NCBI RefSeq assembly: GCF_001908025.1
Contig: NZ_MQMG01000008.1
Coordinates: 1 to 64,000 of the forward strand
DNA from: Geobacillus proteiniphilus
GTDB lineage: Bacteria > Bacillota > Bacilli > Bacillales > Anoxybacillaceae
Direction: 5' to 3'
Length of the DNA: 64,000 bases
Positions 58,316 to 64,000 of this stretch are shown in pieces (within the stretch, counting starts at the first letter, position 1; every line of letters starts with the position of its first letter). Under the pieces are notes generated by a model. It saw nothing but the letters and a program-made list of their open reading frames with translations. It was not told where the DNA came from and did no database searches. Position numbers and translations under genes: made by a program.

Positions 58316-59996
58316 CCGCGCCATGTGGACGCAAAATGTTCGCCAAATCGGCTGGATTGCCATCATTCATCTGCTGTTATGGCTGGCGGCGATCGTATTG
58401 CCGATTGGGCTTTCGTACTCGCAATATGATCCAAAAGTCGGAAATGTGCCGCAATGGAAGAACGTATACTATATATCCAATGGGTTTGAGACGCTGATTG
58501 CTTGGCTTGTCCCGATCTTGGCGGCGGCCGGTGTGCTTCGCTACATGCACGAGAAACGGTCGGCTGATTTCATCCATAGCTTGCCAATCCGCCGCACCGA
58601 ACTGCTTGTGGGGCAAGTGCTATTTGGCTGGATGCTTTTGATTGTGCCGCTTGCAGTGACAGCGTTGGCCGCCATTGGATGCCTGTATGGGCTCGATCTC
58701 CCGTGGCCGATTGGGGCGGCGGATGTAGGGCGTTGGTTCGGTGAGACGCTGGTGATGGAAACGGTTATTTTTGCCCTCGGCATTGTTGTCGGTGTGCTCG
58801 TCGGCCAATCGGTGATGCATGTCGTGCTGACCAACATTTTTCTCGTTTTCCCGGCCGGCATCATGGTCCTTATGTTTAGCAACCTATCGTTATTATTGTA
58901 TGGATTTCCGGATACGTACTATTTATCGAGCGAACTGGATCAGTGGGTGATTCCGATTCGCTATGCGATGCTGACGAATCAGGCGCTGAGTGCGGGAGAA
59001 ATCGGGATGTTGTTGCTGTTGTCGCTTCTATTTTTCGGTTTGTCCATTTGGCTGTACGAGCGGCGGCCGACGGAAGCGGCCGGGCAGGCGCTCGCCTTTT
59101 CAGTGCTTCGCCCGCTGTTTGTGTACGGGGTGGCGTTCTGCTCATGGCTTGTCGGCGGGTTTTATTTTGGGCAGGTAGAACGTGAATGGGGGTGGATTGT
59201 ATTCGGCTATGTCGCGTTTTCGCTCGTCGGCTATGCCATTGCGCAAATGGCCATTGCCAAAACGTGGCGCGTTTTTCATCGTTGGAAAGGATATGTTGGG
59301 TTTGCGGCAACGATGGCGTTGCTCTGCCTGTTGGTTCGTTTCGATCCGACCGGGTACGAACAGCGCGTGCCGGCGCTAGCGGACATCAAACAAGTATATT
59401 TCGGCCAATCAATGATGAATTGGGAATATCCTGACAGGATGGGGAGTTCGTTTGAAGAGTATGACCAGTTTTTGCGCACGAAGGACAACATCAAGGCTGT
59501 AAGGGCGTTTCACGAGCAGCTTGTGCACGATCAGCCGCTCCCGTCACGTTTTGGCAACATCCAGCCGATTGTGATCGGCTATGTGCTCAAAGACGGCACG
59601 CGCCTCATCCGCCGCTACGAAGTGCCGATTGAACCGTACATGCCGTATTTTCAGCGCATCATGGGTTCAAAAGAATATAAGCAGCAATATTATTTGCTGC
59701 TTCGCCCAGGGGGCTATTCACCGATCCGTCAGGTGACGATCCGAAATGTGGAAACTGGGTGGGCAGAGGTTGTGCTTGCCGAGCCGAAGGAGATCGAGTC
59801 GTTTGTCCAGGCGCTCAAACAAGATTTATGGAATGAGCCGGTGGAGGACATCATCGGCGGGGGGCGCGCATGGCAGGGGAATATTGAATTGCTGCAAAGC
59901 GACGGCGATTCATTCAGCCTCCCACTCGATGAATACAACCTCCATGTGCGTCAATGGCTAGAAGAGCGGCACATGTGGGAGAAAATCGAAAAATGA
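58290..59996 (+). CDS. ABC transporter permease with extracytoplasmic domain
   Basis: 568-residue membrane protein with about ten helices in the first 370 residues (ABC-2-type: LRYMHEKRSADFIHSLPIRR is the typical loop). A soluble C-terminal region of about 200 residues follows (RVPALADIKQVYFGQ... to the end), resembling DUF6449-type tails. The family accompanies YtrA-type regulators; antibiotic resistance or envelope homeostasis is the usual role. Overlaps the ATPase gene by 26 bp; ATG 58290 is nine bases after GGGGG. Confidence 0.8.
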   Translation: MSAKRLSANRAMWTQNVRQIGWIAIIHLLLWLAAIVLPIGLSYSQYDPKVGNVPQWKNVYYISNGFETLIAWLVPILAAAGVLRYMHEKRSADFIHSLPIRRTELLVGQVLFGWMLLIVPLAVTALAAIGCLYGLDLPWPIGAADVGRWFGETLVMETVIFALGIVVGVLVGQSVMHVVLTNIFLVFPAGIMVLMFSNLSLLLYGFPDTYYLSSELDQWVIPIRYAMLTNQALSAGEIGMLLLLSLLFFGLSIWLYERRPTEAAGQALAFSVLRPLFVYGVAFCSWLVGGFYFGQVEREWGWIVFGYVAFSLVGYAIAQMAIAKTWRVFHRWKGYVGFAATMALLCLLVRFDPTGYEQRVPALADIKQVYFGQSMMNWEYPDRMGSSFEEYDQFLRTKDNIKAVRAFHEQLVHDQPLPSRFGNIQPIVIGYVLKDGTRLIRRYEVPIEPYMPYFQRIMGSKEYKQQYYLLLRPGGYSPIRQVTIRNVETGWAEVVLAEPKEIESFVQALKQDLWNEPVEDIIGGGRAWQGNIELLQSDGDSFSLPLDEYNLHVRQWLEERHMWEKIEK

Positions 59997-60001
59997 CAGG
60001 C

Positions 60002-60039
60002 AAACGGGCAGGGGAAGATTCCTGCCCGTTTCATTTTTT
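60002..60039. terminator. Bidirectional terminator
   Basis: AAACGGGCAGG / CCTGCCCGTTT hairpin followed by TCATTTTTT. Confidence 0.85.
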
Positions 60040-60040
60040 G

Positions 60041-60268
60041 TCAAGAAGCCGTTTTTTTCCGCCGCCAAAGCCATACGGTCAACAAATCGAGCACCCACAA
60101 AAGAAGGAACAGAAATAAGATGAACAGCTCAGGCGTCTCCATGACGCGAAACGGATTGATGACGTTATGGAGCGATTGGTATAACGTCAGTCCCATCAGC
60201 CTGTCCATTCCGACGGCGGTAGTGATCAGAAGCAAGAGAAAGGTGAGAGAGACAAAAATGATTTTCAA
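60041..60268 (-). CDS. Small two-span membrane protein
   Basis: 75-residue protein with two predicted membrane helices (about 3-22 and 46-68) and a basic C-terminus WRRKKTAS. It starts at TTG 60268 with AGGTG about seven bases upstream. No family recognised. It lies between two operons, convergent with the ABC permease gene and divergent from the second ger operon. Confidence 0.6.
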   Translation of the reverse strand: MKIIFVSLTFLLLLITTAVGMDRLMGLTLYQSLHNVINPFRVMETPELFILFLFLLLWVLDLLTVWLWRRKKTAS

Positions 60269-60329
60269 CGCCAGACACCTGCCGCTTTTTGAGGTTAGTG
60301 TTTGCTAGCAAGAAGGAAACGATACGCTG

Positions 60330-60360
60330 TCGTATACGTTTTTGGCCGCTTGTCTATAAT
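60330..60360 (+). promoter_or_regulatory. Candidate sigma-G promoter of gerACB
   Basis: TCGTATA (60330-60336), 17-bp spacer, CTATAAT (60354-60360). The GTATA half fits the sigma-G -35; the -10 also resembles sigma-A, so the assignment is open. Confidence 0.4.
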
Positions 60361-60397
60361 GGATGATAAAATGATGCGGAGCGAGGAGGAGAGGGGC

Positions 60398-62017
60398 ATG
60401 CTGTTTCAATGGGGGATGAGCCGGCAGAAAAAGCGAATGGACGTCAAGCAAGAAGGACCGGACCATAGCGGCGAGGCGTCGGATGTCCCGCAAGAGCCGC
60501 TTTCTGCTGAACTGGCCGTCAATATTGACATCATTCGCCAAAAGACCGGAGAGAGCAACGATGTTGTCATCCGCCGTTTTGCGTTGGGCCAGGAATGGCA
60601 AATCAAGGCGGCTATCATTTTTGTCGACGGGCTTGTTGATGAGAAAAACGTGTACGAGTTTGTGCTGACGCCGCTGCTTCAAGCGTCGTTTCCGCTGGCG
60701 CTTGAGGAAAAAGAGCGGTTTCAATGGATCGAGAAAAAGCTCGCCGCGGTCGGCGGTGTGAAACATATTTCTGACTGGAGGAAGCTCTTTTTTGAGCTGT
60801 TTTCCGGAGCGACGGTCATGCTCATCGACGGGGTGCCGTTTGCCATCAGCGCGAGTACGAAAGGCGGGGAATATCGTTCGATCGAAGAGCCGCAAACGCA
60901 AATCGCCGTCCGCGGGCCGCGCGAGGGATTTACGGAGTCGTTGCGCACGAACACAGCGATGATCCGCCGTCGCATTAGAAATCCGAATCTTTGGCTGGAG
61001 ACGATGCAAATCGGCACGGTGACGCAGACGGACGTTGCCATCATGTACATTAAAGGGATCGCCAACAACGAGATTATTGAAGAGGTAAAGGCGCGCCTGC
61101 GCCGCATTGACATCGACGGCGTGCTTGAATCGGGCTATATTGAACAGTTGATTGAAGATCAAACGTTTACCACCTTTCCGACGACATATCATACGGAACG
61201 GCCGGATATTGTTGCTGCTAATTTATTGGAAGGGCGGGTGGCTGTTTTTGTCGAAGGAACTCCGTTCGTTCTCGTTGCGCCTGCGTTGTTCATTCAATTT
61301 TTTCAGGCGGTCGAAGACTATTACGCCCGTTTTGATATTTCGACTGCGTTGCGCTTTTTGCGCGTCCTGATTTTTTTTATTTCTCTTGTCGCTCCAGCCA
61401 TTTATATTGCAGCGACAACGTTCCATCAAGAAATGATCCCGACCCAGCTCGTCATCGCCATCGCCGCTCAGCGCGAGGCGGTGCCGTTTCCGGGATTCGT
61501 CGAAGCGCTCGTCATGGAAGTGACGTTTGAAATTTTGCGCGAAGCCGGCGTCCGCCTGCCGCGCGCCGTCGGTCAAGCCGTGTCGATCGTGGGCGCTTTG
61601 GTCATCGGCCAGGCGGCGGTGGAAGCAGGATTTGTGTCGTCGGCGATGGTCATTGTCGTGTCGATTACTGCCATCGCCAGCTTTGCGACGCCGTCGTTTG
61701 CCATTGCCATCTCCGCGCGGCTCATCCGCTTTGGGTTGATGTTTTTGGCCGCCATGTTCGGTTTTTATGGCATTATGATGGGGATTTTGGTGATGACGAT
61801 TCATTTGTGCAGCTTGCGTTCGTTCGGCGTGCCGTACATGTCGCCGCTTGCCCCGTTCATTCCGACTAACATGGGCGATACGCTGTTTCGTCTGCCTACA
61901 TGGATGTTCCGCGAGCGGCCGCGTCTCATCAATCAGAAAAACATCGTCCGCCAGTCGGGCGATCAAAAACCAGAGCCGCCGGCGCCATCGCGTCAAGAAA
62001 AGGGGGGCGGATCATGA
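60398..62017 (+). CDS. Germinant receptor A subunit, second operon
   Basis: 539-residue GerA-family protein, GerKA-like. Hydrophilic N-terminal domain (TQIAVRGPREGFTESLRTNT; IMYIKGIANNEIIEEVKARL), about five membrane helices after residue 320, and the conserved TFHQEMIPTQLVIAIAAQRE and LRSFGVPYMSPLAPF near the end, then a Pro/Gln/Lys-rich tail. ATG 60398 is chosen because GGAGG lies eight bases upstream; earlier in-frame starts are weaker. The stop overlaps gerC by four bases. Confidence 0.92.
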   Translation: MLFQWGMSRQKKRMDVKQEGPDHSGEASDVPQEPLSAELAVNIDIIRQKTGESNDVVIRRFALGQEWQIKAAIIFVDGLVDEKNVYEFVLTPLLQASFPLALEEKERFQWIEKKLAAVGGVKHISDWRKLFFELFSGATVMLIDGVPFAISASTKGGEYRSIEEPQTQIAVRGPREGFTESLRTNTAMIRRRIRNPNLWLETMQIGTVTQTDVAIMYIKGIANNEIIEEVKARLRRIDIDGVLESGYIEQLIEDQTFTTFPTTYHTERPDIVAANLLEGRVAVFVEGTPFVLVAPALFIQFFQAVEDYYARFDISTALRFLRVLIFFISLVAPAIYIAATTFHQEMIPTQLVIAIAAQREAVPFPGFVEALVMEVTFEILREAGVRLPRAVGQAVSIVGALVIGQAAVEAGFVSSAMVIVVSITAIASFATPSFAIAISARLIRFGLMFLAAMFGFYGIMMGILVMTIHLCSLRSFGVPYMSPLAPFIPTNMGDTLFRLPTWMFRERPRLINQKNIVRQSGDQKPEPPAPSRQEKGGGS

Positions 62018-63222
62018 GGCGAGCCATCACTGTCATTGTTTCCCTTGCCATCTGCGCAGGGCTGTTGTCCGGCTGCTGGAGCCAAAAAGAACTGACTGAT
62101 TTGGCGTTTATCGTTGCTATTGGCTTGGATAAAACGGAAGATGGAAAATACTTAGTTACATTTCAAGTGGTCAACCCAGGCAACGTCGCCGGCGCGACGC
62201 AGCGCGGCGGCGGAGCGGCGGGCGTGCCGGTGTCTATTTATACATCAACAGGGGATACGTTGGTTGAAGCGAGTCGAAAAGCATCGGAAAAACTGTCACG
62301 TCTCCCTTATTACGCCCATACGAATTTGATTGTTGTCGGTGAAGAAGTGGCACGTGAAGGGCTGAGTGGGGTGCTTGATGCCATGGAACGAGGCAACCAG
62401 CTCCGGCCGACAGCGCACTTGGTCATCGCCCGCACCTATTTGGCGAAAGACGTGTTGACGGTGTTGACGCCGATCGATAAAATTTCCGCCAACCAAATTA
62501 TTAAAACTATTGAATTTTCCAGCAAAAATTGGGGAGAAACGGTTCATGTTGATATTTGGGGAGCGATTCATTGCTTGGCGACTGCAGGCCGCAATTTGGT
62601 GATCACTGGGGTGACAGTCGAAGGAGATCTGAAGCGCGGAAAACGGCAAGAAAACGTTCAGTCGTCCGTGCCGGATGCCCGCATTAAATTGGAAGGACTC
62701 GCATTATTTAAAAACGACCGTCTCGTTGATTGGGTGGATGGACCGTCATCAAGGGGTGTGCTTTGGTTGCTTGATTGTATTCGACAAACTAATCTGACCG
62801 TTTCATGGAAAGGAAAGAAAGAAGCAATCAATTACCAGGTTGTGCGAGCAAAAACGGATGTCAAGGCGAAGGTAAAAGACGGTCGGCCGGTGATTTCCGT
62901 TCATATTCAGGCCGAAGGGGACGTGATTGAAACTCGCGTACCCATTGATTTAAGTGATGCCAGCATGCTGTTCCAGCTAGAGAAAGAAATCAAGAAAAAT
63001 TTAAAGCAAGAAGTGGAAGAAGCGATCGAAACAGCCCAACGCGACAAAACGGATGTTTTCGGATTTGGCGAGGCCGTTCATCGCACTGACCCACGCCTGT
63101 GGAAAAAAATTGAAAGTAAGTGGCATGATCGTTATTTTCCTGAGCTTGACGTCACCGTAACCGCTGATATGTATATTCGCCGCACAGGATTGCGCAATAA
63201 ACCGTATACGCCGAGAGGATAA
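62014..63222 (+). CDS. Germinant receptor C subunit, second operon
   Basis: 402-residue Ger(x)C lipoprotein: lipobox LLSGC (Cys about residue 19), then WSQKELTDLAFIVAIGLDKT and the C-terminal domain with DVFGFGEAVHRTDPRLWKKI, the family hallmark (the corresponding NDIFGFG-type loop is degenerate in the 53063 copy). ATG 62014 overlaps the A-subunit stop (ATGA), after AGGGGGGCGG. Acts in the spore inner membrane with A and B. Confidence 0.94.
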   Translation: MRRAITVIVSLAICAGLLSGCWSQKELTDLAFIVAIGLDKTEDGKYLVTFQVVNPGNVAGATQRGGGAAGVPVSIYTSTGDTLVEASRKASEKLSRLPYYAHTNLIVVGEEVAREGLSGVLDAMERGNQLRPTAHLVIARTYLAKDVLTVLTPIDKISANQIIKTIEFSSKNWGETVHVDIWGAIHCLATAGRNLVITGVTVEGDLKRGKRQENVQSSVPDARIKLEGLALFKNDRLVDWVDGPSSRGVLWLLDCIRQTNLTVSWKGKKEAINYQVVRAKTDVKAKVKDGRPVISVHIQAEGDVIETRVPIDLSDASMLFQLEKEIKKNLKQEVEEAIETAQRDKTDVFGFGEAVHRTDPRLWKKIESKWHDRYFPELDVTVTADMYIRRTGLRNKPYTPRG

Positions 63223-63279
63223 ATCGTTGTGATAGGGGAGATGGGAAGCGCGCAAACAGATAAAGGCGGTGAAATTCAG

Positions 63280-64000
63280 TTGGAACGCATAAAAATCAAT
63301 GCACGCCAAATGTTCGTTTTAATCGTATTGTTCGAACACGGCAGCGCCATCGTCATTCCGCTCGGCACGAGCGCCAAACAGGACGTGTGGATCGCCATTT
63401 TGCTTGGACTGGCGCTCGGGCTGCTTGTATTCTCTGTTTATGGGCGTTTGTTTCGCTATTATCCTGATCAGCCATTGATCGTCTATATGCAGCGCATTGT
63501 TGGGGCGCCTCTTGGCAAATTGTTAGGAATCGTATATGTGACGTATTTTCTTTACATTGCCGCTCGCGTGTTGCGCGACTTCGGCGAGTTGTTGTTGACG
63601 TTTGCCTACCCGGAAACGCCGTTGTTTGTCTTAAACGCCATTATGGCGCTGGTTGTCATGTACGGCGCCTATAAAGGATTGGAAGTGCTGGCGCGCACCG
63701 GCGAACTGTTTTTGACCCTGCTTTATGTGTTGGCGCTGTCGGGGTTTGTGCTCGTATTGGTTTCCGGGATCGTCGATCTGTCTCAGCTGCAGCCGGTGCT
63801 GGAGGAAGGGTGGAACCGAGTGTGGAAAACGGTGTTCACGGAAACGTTGTATGTGCCGTTTGGTGAGATGATCGTGTTTACGATGTTGTTTCCGTATACG
63901 AACAACCCCGCGAAAGTGAACCGGGCCGCCATCGCTGGCATGGTGTTCACCGGGGTGAACTTGGCGGTCATTGCCGCGATCAATATGGCTGTTCTCGGCC
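63280..64000 (+). CDS. Germinant receptor B subunit, cut by window end
   Basis: Frame open to the window end (240 codons visible of about 365). GerB/GerKB family: ERIKINARQMFVLIVLFEHG at the start, then seven visible membrane helices and YVPFGEMIVFTMLFPY in the middle. TTG 63280 is preferred: AAAGGCGGTG lies upstream and the family N-terminus begins here; an in-frame GTG at about 63229 would add 17 residues. Operon order is A-C-B, unlike the B-A-C operon at 53-57 kb. Confidence 0.9.
   Translation, partial: MERIKINARQMFVLIVLFEHGSAIVIPLGTSAKQDVWIAILLGLALGLLVFSVYGRLFRYYPDQPLIVYMQRIVGAPLGKLLGIVYVTYFLYIAARVLRDFGELLLTFAYPETPLFVLNAIMALVVMYGAYKGLEVLARTGELFLTLLYVLALSGFVLVLVSGIVDLSQLQPVLEEGWNRVWKTVFTETLYVPFGEMIVFTMLFPYTNNPAKVNRAAIAGMVFTGVNLAVIAAINMAVLG

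Noticed and set aside
60305..61192. 295-codon minus-strand frame opposite the second gerA gene
   Set aside because: Antisense of a clear GerA-family gene, no ribosome site and no family likeness.
1..64000. CRISPR arrays, tRNA or rRNA genes
   Set aside because: No regularly spaced direct repeats, no GGTTCGAATCC-type T-arm with an acceptor CCA context, and no rRNA-like stretch was recognised.

Overview
The window looks like chromosome from a moderately GC-rich, thermophilic, spore-forming Bacillaceae, most likely Geobacillus or a close relative. The evidence is strong GGAGG-type ribosome sites, frequent GTG/TTG starts, sigma-A promoters next to forespore- and mother-cell-type promoters, many sporulation and germination genes, and gene order shared with Bacillus subtilis blocks (ypb, yne, yod/yoz and yng). 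No rRNA, tRNA, CRISPR array or prophage was recognised. The assignment rests on protein motifs and remembered synteny; no database search was run.

Left part (1-13.3 kb): the end of a coiled-coil protein; a type III polyketide synthase/methyltransferase pair (bpsA-bpsB) followed by a double-headed bacterial dynamin (dynA) and two small overlapping genes; a two-domain rhodanese; then the yne block with a membrane-tethered thioredoxin, the spore genes sspN-tlp behind a sigma-G-type promoter, hotdog thioesterases and yneR; then CorA and a DUF502 membrane protein.

Middle-left (13.4-28.6 kb): a COG2509-type flavoprotein, bioB, yozE/yodN/yozD, a DUF2515 protein, deoD, a DD-carboxypeptidase lipoprotein, a methyltransferase, a cation-diffusion-facilitator transporter, a second CorA, RarD, three YjcZ-type micro-proteins and a DUF1028 protein. 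Several genes under 55 codons, some behind sigma-E/G/K-like promoters, sit between them. This stretch also holds degraded IS200/IS605-type elements (a collapsed tnpB with its RNA-encoding right end, and a HEARO-like segment) and a dispersed inverted-repeat element in two copies.

Middle (28.6-36 kb): an IS1182-like element with an in-frame internal deletion, a MATE pump, a PAS histidine kinase, an IS left-end relic, a decayed MFS gene, ilvA with an ACT domain, a GNAT protein and small zinc-ribbon and spore-type genes.

Catabolic block (36-44.7 kb): a TetR regulator with two ACTAGTCGGT-type operators precedes a seven-gene operon matching B. subtilis yngJIHGFE plus a biotin carrier. Together they supply the leucine/isovalerate route: isovaleryl-CoA dehydrogenase, acyl-CoA synthetase, methylcrotonyl-CoA carboxylase (three parts), HMG-CoA lyase and enoyl-CoA hydratase.

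Right part (45-64 kb): a MarR-EmrA-EmrB efflux operon, a nonsense-interrupted NETI gene, a short-chain dehydrogenase, a KinB-like sporulation kinase, a fosmidomycin-resistance-type MFS protein, and two nutrient-germinant receptor operons. One is on the minus strand in B-A-C order and one on the plus strand in A-C-B order, cut by the window end. Between them is a GntR/YtrA-type regulator with an ABC transporter. Overall the window is a core chromosome segment rich in sporulation, germination and membrane functions, with scattered relics of small transposons.
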